48,546 bases of DNA, taken from Planctomycetia bacterium (GTDB lineage: Bacteria > Planctomycetota > UBA1135 > UBA2386). Every line of letters starts with the position of its first letter. Positions within the stretch are counted from its first letter, which is position 1. Below are positions 33,562 through 40,901 of this stretch, piece by piece. Both the position numbers and the translations under genes were made by a program. A model generated the notes under the pieces. It had not been told where the DNA came from. It ran no database searches and saw only the letters and a list, made by a program, of their open reading frames with translations. The stretch covers positions 1 to 48,546 of the forward strand of contig SXPB01000043.1 of assembly GCA_005776475.1 (NCBI GenBank), written 5' to 3'.

Positions 33562-33810
33562 GTGCGTCGCAACGAGTTCGCGGTCGTCCTGTTCGAGACG
33601 TCGGACGCCTCGGCGGGTTGGCCGAAGCGCGCTCTGCCAGCCGAGCTCATGGCACTACCGATGCTCGGCGATACCACGGGGCAAACGGCGGCGAAGTACG
33701 GAGCCCGCTGGGCGACCGTTGTGTTGGACGCCGACGGCCGCCTGGTGCAAGCACGCCGGGACTTCGCCGATGCCGACATCACGGTGGAGAAGTTGCTGCC
33801 GGCGAAGTGA
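33562..33810 (+). CDS. Short thioredoxin-fold-like protein or fragment
   Basis: The product is 82 residues from a GTG at 33562; the frame is open upstream but there it is antisense to the lipoprotein gene. The sequence contains EFAVVLFETSDAS, a cis-Pro-like position and YGARWATVVLDADGRLV, which is the typical end of a thioredoxin or peroxiredoxin sheet. The CxxC position is not visible. At half the size of a thioredoxin it may be a decayed remnant or a shortened protein. It lies between the lipoprotein gene and rlmN. Confidence 0.45.
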   Translation: MRRNEFAVVLFETSDASAGWPKRALPAELMALPMLGDTTGQTAAKYGARWATVVLDADGRLVQARRDFADADITVEKLLPAK

Positions 33811-33855
33811 GGGGGTGGCATTCCTCGCCACCGTGGCGACACTGCCGCCCCTGCG

Positions 33856-34881
33856 ATGTCCGAAGCTGCCACGAACCTGATCGCGTCGGGCCTGTCCGGC
33901 CTGCGCGGCGCCCTGCCCGAAGCGAAAGCGATCCTGGCGCGGCGCCTCGTCGCGGCCGGGCGCACGCCGCTGCCGTACGACTTCGACAAGCAAGGCCTGC
34001 GCCTCGCCCCGAACGAGCAGGCGGTGCTGCAGCAATGGCTCGACGCCGGGCTCGTCACCAAGGTCGCGCACGAAACCCGTTCGCAGGACGGCACCGTGAA
34101 GCTGCTGCTCGAACTGAGCGACGGCAAGAAGGTCGAGACGGTGGCGATGACGATCGGCGCGTGCTGCGTCTCGACGCAGGTCGGCTGCGCCGTCGGTTGC
34201 CGCTTCTGCGCGTCGGGCCTGTTCGGCGTCGAACGCCATCTGACCAGCGACGAGATCGTCGAACAAATCGTGCACGCGCGCCGCGTGATGCCGATCGATC
34301 GCATCGTGTTCATGGGCATGGGCGAGCCGTCGCACAACCTCGACAACGTGATGCACGCCGTGCAACGCATTCGCGACGAGGTGCTGATCTCGCCGAAGAA
34401 GCAGACGTTCTCTACGGTCGGCGGCGTTTCCCCGCTCGAACGCATGCGCACGTTCGCAGTGAAACCGTGCCTCGCCTGGTCGCTGCATTCGGCCAACGAA
34501 GCGAAGCGCCGTGAACTGTTGCCGCGCGCGCACAAAGACCCGCTGCCGGCGATCGCCGCCGCCGCCGAAGCCTACGCGCGCGACGTCGGCACGCCGATCC
34601 AGGTCGAGTGGACGCTGCTCGCAGGCATCAACGACAGTGACCAGGACGTCGACGAGCTGTGCGAGCTGCTGCGCGACGTGCGCTGCTACGTGAACTTCAT
34701 CGTCTACAACCCGGTCGATGGGCTGCCGTTCTCGGCGCCGAGCCGCGAACGCATCATCGCGATGGTGCGGGCGGTGAAGGCGCGCGGCATCCTGGCGACG
34801 ATCCGCGACTCGTCGGGGCCCGACGCACAAGCGGCGTGCGGGCAACTGCGGCTGCGTGATCGGCTGCCCACGATTTCCTGA
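33856..34881 (+). CDS. rlmN: 23S rRNA/tRNA adenine-C2 methyltransferase, radical SAM (RlmN)
   Basis: The product is 341 residues. It methylates C2 of A2503 in 23S rRNA, and usually A37 of some tRNAs, using a methyl carried on a cysteine. The radical-SAM cluster is CAVGCRFC (Cys111, 115, 118). The methyl-carrying pair is Cys328 (AACGQLR, matching E. coli Cys355) and Cys104 (GACCVSTQVGC, matching E. coli Cys118). Other landmarks are FMGMGEPSHNLDNV and SLHSANEAKRRELLPR. The N-terminal accessory domain is a little short compared with the 350-380 residues of most members, but the core is complete. Confidence 0.93.
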   Translation: MSEAATNLIASGLSGLRGALPEAKAILARRLVAAGRTPLPYDFDKQGLRLAPNEQAVLQQWLDAGLVTKVAHETRSQDGTVKLLLELSDGKKVETVAMTIGACCVSTQVGCAVGCRFCASGLFGVERHLTSDEIVEQIVHARRVMPIDRIVFMGMGEPSHNLDNVMHAVQRIRDEVLISPKKQTFSTVGGVSPLERMRTFAVKPCLAWSLHSANEAKRRELLPRAHKDPLPAIAAAAEAYARDVGTPIQVEWTLLAGINDSDQDVDELCELLRDVRCYVNFIVYNPVDGLPFSAPSRERIIAMVRAVKARGILATIRDSSGPDAQAACGQLRLRDRLPTIS

Positions 34882-34923
34882 GTTCGCTGCGTACCCTGGC
34901 GCCTTCGGCGGGGAAACCCACGT

Positions 34924-35460
34924 GTGCCGACCGTGACCCAACCCCGACCTTCCGAGCCAGTGCGCGCGACGGATCCCGTCGCCGCGTTCGTCGGCCGCCA
35001 TCAGGTGGCGACCTGGCGGTTCCTGCGCGTGCTCGGCTGTCGTGGGCTCGAAGCGGAAGCGATCGTGCAGGATGCGCTGGTGCTCGCGCTGCAGAAGGGT
35101 GTCGATGCGTTCGACGACGCGGCAGCGGCAGCGTTCCTGCGGCAGACGAGCAAGCATCTTTGGTTGCGCACGCAGCGCGCCGACCGTCGCCGGGCCGAAC
35201 GCCACGCGGCAGCGGCGGAGCTGGCGTGGCAGCGCGACCTTGGCGCTGACGACGGCGCCGGCTGGCTCGCGGCATTGACGCATTGCCTCGAAGAACTGCC
35301 CGAACGGTCGCGGCGCGCGCTCGACGCGACCTACCGCGACGGCCTTGGCCGCGCCGCGCTGGCGAGCGAACTCGGCATCGGCGAACACGGCGTGCGCACC
35401 TTGCTGCAACGGTTGCGCGCAACCTTGCGAACCTGCATCGAACGGAGACGACAGCCATGA
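34924..35460 (+). CDS. RNA polymerase sigma factor, ECF type, coupled to a membrane LRR protein
   Basis: The product is 178 residues from a GTG. Region 2 reads FVGRHQVATWRFLRVLGC, then EAIVQDALVLALQKGVDAFDD and AAAAFLRQTSKHLWLRTQR. Region 4 reads LEELPERSRRALDATYRDG followed by the LASELGIGEHGVRTLLQRLRATL helix-turn-helix. It is a divergent member of the ECF class. The stop overlaps the next gene's start as ATGA (35457-35460), so the two proteins are made together, as sigma/anti-sigma pairs are. A TACCCT hexamer lies at 34892-34897, 26 nt before the GTG. Confidence 0.85.
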   Translation: MPTVTQPRPSEPVRATDPVAAFVGRHQVATWRFLRVLGCRGLEAEAIVQDALVLALQKGVDAFDDAAAAAFLRQTSKHLWLRTQRADRRRAERHAAAAELAWQRDLGADDGAGWLAALTHCLEELPERSRRALDATYRDGLGRAALASELGIGEHGVRTLLQRLRATLRTCIERRRQP

Positions 35461-37757
35461 ACGTGCCCGACGACGACCGCGATGATCCGACGATGGACTG
35501 GGCGCTCGGCGAGACGCTCGGCGAGGAACGGGCCCCGGACTTGCTGGCGGCGGTGCGCGAACAGTTGGCGGCGCGCGCGCAGGCCACGCGGCAGCCCGAA
35601 CGTTCGGCCTGGTCGCAGACCTGGGTCGTGGCCGCGGCCTTGCTCGGCATCGCGGTCGTCGTGGCGCTGGCGATCGAGACGCAGTCGCCGCAGCTGCGGG
35701 TAGCCGGGCCGCAGGATCCGCAGTCGATGCCGTTGGTGTCGGTGACGACGATCGGTGACGCCGAAGCGTTGCCAGCGACGACGCGCGGCGTCGAGGTCGT
35801 TGGCGGCAACGACCTCACGATCGCGGCCCTGCGCCATCTGCGCGATCTGGAAGTGCTCGTCGTGCGCGAGCCATGGAACGAGTCGTTCGGGCTCGGCTTG
35901 AAGGTGTCGGCGCCGCGCGACGTCCACTACACCACGGCGGAATGCTGGGCGACGATCGCCGGGTTCACCAAACTTCGGCGGCTCGAACTGCGCGGCACGG
36001 TGCACGCCGGGTTCTTGCCCGCGCCCGGGATCGGGAAGACACCGATCGATTGGTCCGGCGACGTGCGGGCCGTCGCCGAGGCCTTCGCCGGGCTCGAACG
36101 ACTGCCGCGGCTCGAGCGGCTCACGCTGCGCTGCATGGACACTGCCGACATCGTGCTGATGCAGCTGCCGCGGCTGACGGCGCTGCGCCACCTCGACGTG
36201 TCGTTCAACCACGGCTTCGAAGAAGCGGGCATCGACGCGATCCTGCAGTGCAAGGAACTGCGGTCGCTGTCGCTGCAAGGCTGCCAGCAACTGCATGCGC
36301 GTTTGCTCGCCCGCCTGCACGAACTGCCCGAGCTCGAAGTGCTCGACGTCGGCTCGATCGACGGCATCAACTGGCGCGCCGGCACGGCGGAGCTCGACAT
36401 GTTCGGCGCCCGGCAACTGCGCGAACGCGCCGATCGCCTCGCCGACCGGATCGGCATGGGGCCGGTGGATCAGGCACTCGAAGGGCTGGCTCGTTGCCCG
36501 AAGTTGCGCGTGCTCGACATCTCCAACGGACACTGGTCGTCCGCGGGGCTGGCGTCGCTCGGCGCGTGCCGAACGCTGCGCGAACTCCACGCGTTCGGCG
36601 GCCAGGAGCCAACGGCCGGCTGGGTCGCCGCCATGCCGAAGGAACTGGAGCGCCTCGAACTGTGCGGCAACTACACCGACGACCTCTGCCTCGCGGTCGC
36701 CGCGCACCTGCCGAACCTGCGCCATCTGTCGCTCGCCGCGTGCTACGGGATCACCGATCGCGGCCTGCGCGCCATCGTCGGCATGCGTTCGCTGCGAGTG
36801 CTCGACATCAAGCAGATGCGCGGGCTCACCGGCGCAAGCATCGACGCGGTGGCGACGGCAACCTGGCTCGAGGAGGTCGATCTGCGGCATTGCGACTTCG
36901 TCGAAGCCGCACATGTCGTGCAGTTGCGCCGCGCGCTGCCGAAGCTGCGCTCGCTGCAGACAAACGTCGCCGAGGCGGACGTCGAAGCGTTCCTTGCCAA
37001 GAAGCAGCAGCCGCTCGTGGTGACGAATCGGTCCGAGCTCGACGCCATGCCGCCGGCCACGACCGAACTCGTCACCGAAGGACTCGGCGACGACGCGATG
37101 GAGAAGCTGGCCAAGCTGCCGCTGCACACGCTCGAACTGGCGGCCGCGAAGACGGCGACGTCGTTTCTCGGCGCCGGCACTCCGGTTGCCATCCAATTCT
37201 CGCCACTGACCGACAGGGGCTTCGCCGCGCTCGCGACCATGGCGCAGCTCGAACGGCTGACGCTGCGTCGCCTCGACGGCCTCACCCCCGCAAGCGATGC
37301 GACGTTGCCGAAGTTGTCGAAGCTGCGCGAACTGACCTTCGTCGGCATGCCGATCCGCGGAGGGCTGATGCGCACGCTGGCAACCATGCCGCTGCACAGC
37401 CTCACCTTCCAGGAAGGCGCCTTCGCCGGCGATGCCGAGACCGCATTCACGGCGATGCAGCAGCTGCACTCCCTGCGCATCGTGCGGTGCGCGACGTTCG
37501 GCAAGCAGGCCCTCGAGTCGCTACGCCACTTTCCGAACCTGCGCCTGCTCGACCTGAGCTTCTGCTCCCAATTCGGCATCGACTCGTCGGCGATCAGGCC
37601 GACCGAAGCCATCGATCTGCTGCTCGCATTGCCCGCCGTCGAAGATCTCACGATCCAAGGCTGGGCCCCACTCGACGACACCGACCTCGCCCGCCTGCGC
37701 GCAAAGTCGACCCTCAAACGCCTCGTCACCGACCGCGGCGCCGAGACGCTGCGCTGA
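35457..37757 (+). CDS. Single-pass membrane protein with cytoplasmic tail and LRR ectodomain; putative anti-sigma factor
   Basis: The product is 766 residues. Residues 1-55 are an acidic/charged cytoplasmic piece with ALGETLGEERAPDLLAAVRE. Such short motifs precede the membrane segment in planctomycete proteins encoded next to ECF sigma factors. One helix follows (WVVAAALLGIAVVVALAI, about 57-75). The rest, about 90-760, is outside and made of leucine-rich repeats of the RI/CC type: LRHLDVSFNHGFEEAGIDAI, LRSLSLQGCQQLHARLL, LRHLSLAACYGITDRGLRAI and LRVLDIKQMRGLTGASIDAV. The zinc-finger HxxxCxxC of classical anti-sigma domains is absent. The role as a sensor holding the sigma factor at the membrane is inference from the coupling and the topology. 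Confidence 0.8.
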   Translation: MNVPDDDRDDPTMDWALGETLGEERAPDLLAAVREQLAARAQATRQPERSAWSQTWVVAAALLGIAVVVALAIETQSPQLRVAGPQDPQSMPLVSVTTIGDAEALPATTRGVEVVGGNDLTIAALRHLRDLEVLVVREPWNESFGLGLKVSAPRDVHYTTAECWATIAGFTKLRRLELRGTVHAGFLPAPGIGKTPIDWSGDVRAVAEAFAGLERLPRLERLTLRCMDTADIVLMQLPRLTALRHLDVSFNHGFEEAGIDAILQCKELRSLSLQGCQQLHARLLARLHELPELEVLDVGSIDGINWRAGTAELDMFGARQLRERADRLADRIGMGPVDQALEGLARCPKLRVLDISNGHWSSAGLASLGACRTLRELHAFGGQEPTAGWVAAMPKELERLELCGNYTDDLCLAVAAHLPNLRHLSLAACYGITDRGLRAIVGMRSLRVLDIKQMRGLTGASIDAVATATWLEEVDLRHCDFVEAAHVVQLRRALPKLRSLQTNVAEADVEAFLAKKQQPLVVTNRSELDAMPPATTELVTEGLGDDAMEKLAKLPLHTLELAAAKTATSFLGAGTPVAIQFSPLTDRGFAALATMAQLERLTLRRLDGLTPASDATLPKLSKLRELTFVGMPIRGGLMRTLATMPLHSLTFQEGAFAGDAETAFTAMQQLHSLRIVRCATFGKQALESLRHFPNLRLLDLSFCSQFGIDSSAIRPTEAIDLLLALPAVEDLTIQGWAPLDDTDLARLRAKSTLKRLVTDRGAETLR

Positions 37758-37761
37758 CGCG

Positions 37762-38859
37762 CTACTTGCCGACTTCGTCCTTCGTGTTCTTCTCGGGCTT
37801 GGCACCCTTGCCGCCCTTCGCACGGATCTCGGCGAGTTTCGACGGCAGAACCGCATCGCGTTTGCCGAACGCTTCGAAACGCCGCGCCATTTCTTGCTCC
37901 GGCAGGCCGTCCTCGATCGCTTCCTTGTCCTCGCGCAGCTTCAGCAGGAACGCGTCGTGGTAGAGACCGCCGGTTGCCTTCGTGATCTTCAGTTCGTTGC
38001 TGCCGAGAACACCGAAGCCGAGCCGCGTGAGTTCCAGCTCGCGCACGAACGTGATCTCGTTGTCCCAGAAGAAGCGATAGCTCGGCGCCTGCTCGATCGC
38101 GCGATGCAGCCCGACGCCAGCGACGTTGACGGCTTCGGCGGACACGCTGGTGTCCGTCGGCGCACCGCCGGCGGCGCGACGCTCGACGAGGCCGATGCGA
38201 TCGATGATTTCGTCCGGCATGCTGCGTAGAAACCGCCGCTCGAGCTGGTTCTTCACCCACGCGTGGTCTTTTGCCGACACCGGCAAGCGCAGCTCGAACC
38301 GCCCACCTTCAAGCACCAGCAGCTTCTCGCCGCTCCGCATGAACTCGAGCACCAGGTCCTTGGTGTCGTCGTCCCACATGTGGGTGCCTCCAAAGCCCGA
38401 CGTCCCGCTGGCAAGCTGCGTCTGCGCGAACAATTCGAACGCTGTGTTCAGCTTCTTCACGAACGCCTTCGCGTTGCGGATGCGCACGAACTGGTGCGCA
38501 CACAGCATCCCGTGCGGATCGGTGAACAGGCCGCCGTTCTCGACATCGATGTGCGCGGTCACCGCCGCGACCGGCGCCGGAAACTCGCGGGTCAAGTCGA
38601 CCGTCAACGGCCAGTTGCACCAGAACACGAACTCGCCGTTCGTCTTCGTCTCGGCGAGATTGCGGACCGCCTTGCCCAGGGGATCGGCATCGCTGCCCTG
38701 GCCACCCTCGGCGAACAAGCCGCGGTAGACGATGTGGACGTCGATGCGGTCGGCTTCGGCGTCGAAGCGAATGGTGATTTCCTGGCCATCGATCTCGAGG
38801 CAGCCACCGAGCAGCAGCAGCAGGACGAGCAGGAACGACGAGGCGGGCAGCTTCTTCAT
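37762..38859 (-). CDS. Lipoprotein of unknown function
   Basis: The product is 365 residues from the ATG at 38859, starting a lipoprotein signal (FLLVLLLLLGGCLEID) with lipidation at Cys19. The mature chain alternates strand-rich segments (ITIRFDAEADRIDVHIVYRG; EFVFWCNWPLTVDL) with helices, and closes with a highly charged tail (KGGKGAKPEKNTKDEVGK) that may interact with nucleic acid or peptidoglycan, or be disordered. I recognise no family. The stop lies 4 bp from the LRR gene stop. A TATGCG-containing stretch in the leader (38868-38875) is a weak promoter candidate. Confidence 0.8.
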   Translation of the reverse strand: MKKLPASSFLLVLLLLLGGCLEIDGQEITIRFDAEADRIDVHIVYRGLFAEGGQGSDADPLGKAVRNLAETKTNGEFVFWCNWPLTVDLTREFPAPVAAVTAHIDVENGGLFTDPHGMLCAHQFVRIRNAKAFVKKLNTAFELFAQTQLASGTSGFGGTHMWDDDTKDLVLEFMRSGEKLLVLEGGRFELRLPVSAKDHAWVKNQLERRFLRSMPDEIIDRIGLVERRAAGGAPTDTSVSAEAVNVAGVGLHRAIEQAPSYRFFWDNEITFVRELELTRLGFGVLGSNELKITKATGGLYHDAFLLKLREDKEAIEDGLPEQEMARRFEAFGKRDAVLPSKLAEIRAKGGKGAKPEKNTKDEVGK

Positions 38860-38986
38860 AGGCGTTGCAGAGCGCATATCTCACCCGGCGCGATTCAGGT
38901 TCGCAATCGAGCAGGTTGCCCGATGCCCGGGCGCTCCTGGCCGGACCGTTGCCGGGCCGCCGTCGATGCAGCACGATGCGGCACAC

Positions 38987-39325
38987 ATGCTTGGGTCCCT
39001 GCAGGCACTTCGGGTCTTCGCGTTGGTCGAAGCGGTCTCCTATCTGCTCCTGCTCGGCATCGCCGTGCCGCTCAAGCACTGGTGGAACATGCCGATGCCT
39101 GTGCGGATCATCGGCATGGCACACGGAGTGCTCTTCCTGCTGGTGATCTGGCTGGCGATACGGGCGTGCTTCGAACGCGGCTGGCCCGTGCGGCGAATCG
39201 CTGTCATGCTGGTGGCATCGATCGTCCCGGTTCTGCCCTTCCTGTTGGACCGTCGGGTACGCCGGTGGATCGCCGAGACGCCGACGCCATCCCCGGTGCA
39301 CTCGGGGACCCCACCCACCCGATAG
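38987..39325 (+). CDS. DUF3817 membrane protein
   Basis: The product is 112 residues from the ATG at 38987 (an ATG at 38966 would add seven). Three to four membrane helices, with the family hallmark LKHWWNMPMPVRIIGMAHGVLFLLV split around residues 30-55, match DUF3817 (integral membrane, N-terminal half LEAVSYLLLLGIAVPLK-like). The function of the family is unknown. It ends 11 bp before the GTG of the glycosyltransferase gene, so the two may share a transcript. Confidence 0.8.
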   Translation: MLGSLQALRVFALVEAVSYLLLLGIAVPLKHWWNMPMPVRIIGMAHGVLFLLVIWLAIRACFERGWPVRRIAVMLVASIVPVLPFLLDRRVRRWIAETPTPSPVHSGTPPTR

Positions 39326-39336
39326 GACCGGCCTAC

Positions 39337-40545
39337 GTGGCAGCCCCCCGCGACATCCTCTGTTTCTGTGGCCAGGACTGGTGGTACCACAACCGCGCCC
39401 ACAGCGACTTCCAGCTGATGACGCGCGCCGCCAAGCATCGCAAGGTGCTGCTCATCAACTCGATCGGCATGCGCATGCCGATGCCCGGCAAGTCGCCGCT
39501 GCCGTTCCGCCGGATCTGGCGCAAACTGAAGAGCATGCTGCGGCACGTGCGGCGACCGTTGCCGGCGACGCCGGACTTCACGGTGATGACGCCGTTGCTG
39601 TTTCCGTTCTACGGCAGCGCGAAGGCCCGCGCGTGGAACGCCCGCAGCATCCGGGCGCAGGTCGAACGCCGCATGCGCAAGATGGGCATGGTCGACCCGC
39701 ACATCATCGTCACCGTGCCGACCGCGTGGGACGTCGCCAAGGACATGGCGCGCACGAGCCTCGTCTACAACCGCAGCGACAAGCACTCGGCGTTCGGCGA
39801 AGCCGACCAGGGCCTGATCGCGGGACTCGAACGAGAGTTGCTGACGAAGAGCGACGGCGTGCTCTACAGCAGCCGCGCGTTCCTCGCGAGTGAACGCGAA
39901 CTGACCGGCGACCGCGCGTTCTTCCTCGACCACGGCGTCGACAACAAGCACTTCGCGCCGCGTCCACGCACCGAGGTGCTGGTGGCGCAGGGCCTGAAAC
40001 GCCCGGTGATCGGCTTCTTCGGCGGCCTCGACGACTACGTGATCGACTTCGACCTGCTCGAACGGCTCGCGGTCGAACGGCCGGACTACACACTGGTGCT
40101 GATCGGCGATGCGACGCTGCCGATGGAACGGCTGACGCGGCATGCGAACGTGCGTTGGCTAGGTTTCCGGCCGTACGCGGAGATCCCGGACCTCGGCGCC
40201 GACTTCGACGTGTCGATCATGCCGTGGCTCGACAACGACTGGATCCGCTGCTGCAACCCGATCAAGTTGAAGGAATACCTGTCGCTCGGCCAGGAGGTCG
40301 TGACGACGTGGTTCCCCGAGGTCGAGCACTACCGCGACTTCGTGCACGTGGCGAAGACCGGCGACGAGTTCCTCGCGCGCATCGACGACGTGGTGCGCGG
40401 CAAGAAGGCGCCCGGTGACCGTTCGACGGTGCTCGGACATGCGACGTGGGACGACCGCACGCAGGAGATGCTCGGCTTCCTCGATTCGCTGCCCGCGCGC
40501 CGCGGTCCGGCTCAGGGCCGGACGCTCGCTGTGCCGTCGAAGTAG
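39337..40545 (+). CDS. Glycosyltransferase family 4-like, cell-surface polysaccharide type
   Basis: The product is 402 residues from the GTG at 39337; a TAGGAC hexamer 8 nt upstream partly matches the leaderless pattern. The N-domain reads DILCFCGQDWWYHNRAHSDF and VLLINSIGMR. The second domain reads RPVIGFFGGLDDYVIDFDLL, YTLVLIGDATLP and VRWLGFRPYAEIPDL, then the acceptor/donor site DVSIMPWLDNDWIRCCNPIK and LKEYLSLGQEVVTTWF. This is a GT-B retaining fold similar to TuaH/polysaccharide glycosyltransferases. Its neighbour, an asparagine synthetase-like gene, is common in such surface-glycan clusters. The last 34 bp overlap the convergent haloperoxidase-like remnant. Confidence 0.85.
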   Translation: MAAPRDILCFCGQDWWYHNRAHSDFQLMTRAAKHRKVLLINSIGMRMPMPGKSPLPFRRIWRKLKSMLRHVRRPLPATPDFTVMTPLLFPFYGSAKARAWNARSIRAQVERRMRKMGMVDPHIIVTVPTAWDVAKDMARTSLVYNRSDKHSAFGEADQGLIAGLERELLTKSDGVLYSSRAFLASERELTGDRAFFLDHGVDNKHFAPRPRTEVLVAQGLKRPVIGFFGGLDDYVIDFDLLERLAVERPDYTLVLIGDATLPMERLTRHANVRWLGFRPYAEIPDLGADFDVSIMPWLDNDWIRCCNPIKLKEYLSLGQEVVTTWFPEVEHYRDFVHVAKTGDEFLARIDDVVRGKKAPGDRSTVLGHATWDDRTQEMLGFLDSLPARRGPAQGRTLAVPSK

Positions 40546-40901
40546 GCCTGGTACTTCGGCCAGCTCCACTTCGCGATGTCGCGGCCGACGCGCAACCCGA
40601 CGTCGTTGTCGATCGGGATGTGGTAGCCGCCCATCGCGCGCGACCGCGCCGCCATTTCGGCCGTCGCCGAAAACGTCGGCAGGTCCAGCGTCGCTTCCGG
40701 ACCGTGGTCGTCTTCGGTCAGGATGCAGCAGCGCCGCACTTCCTTGGCGCCATAGACGTCGCTGCCGGTGAACAGCGGCTGCAGGAGTCCCGGGAAGTGC
40801 TTCTTTCCCGCCCAGCATGGCACCGATATGAGGGCTTCGATGCCCGCCCGAATCTCCGTCGTCCACGTTCCTGCCGCCTCGTACGGAGGCGACTGAACCA
40901 T
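40512..40901 (-). pseudogene. C-terminal remnant of a PAP2/vanadium-haloperoxidase-type enzyme
   Basis: The open frame on the minus strand carries TFSATAEMAARSRAMGG, then YHIPIDNDVGLRVGR and WSWPKYQAYFDG. SR-xxxG-x-H-xxx-(D/N) is the third phosphate/vanadate-binding motif of the PAP2/haloperoxidase superfamily, with the histidine as the covalent or ligand residue. The upstream KxxxxxxRP and PSGH motifs are absent, and the frame runs into the divergent asparagine synthetase start with no proper start of its own. The remaining about 120 residues are thus a truncated end, probably a leftover from a deletion or replacement. Between the two neighbours no other gene fits 40546-40899. Confidence 0.55.
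40885..40889 (+). promoter_or_regulatory. Shine-Dalgarno GGAGG of asparagine synthetase
   Basis: GGAGG lies 10 nt before the ATG at 40900, one of the few classical ribosome-binding sites in the window. It fixes the start at MCGIVG. Confidence 0.7.
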
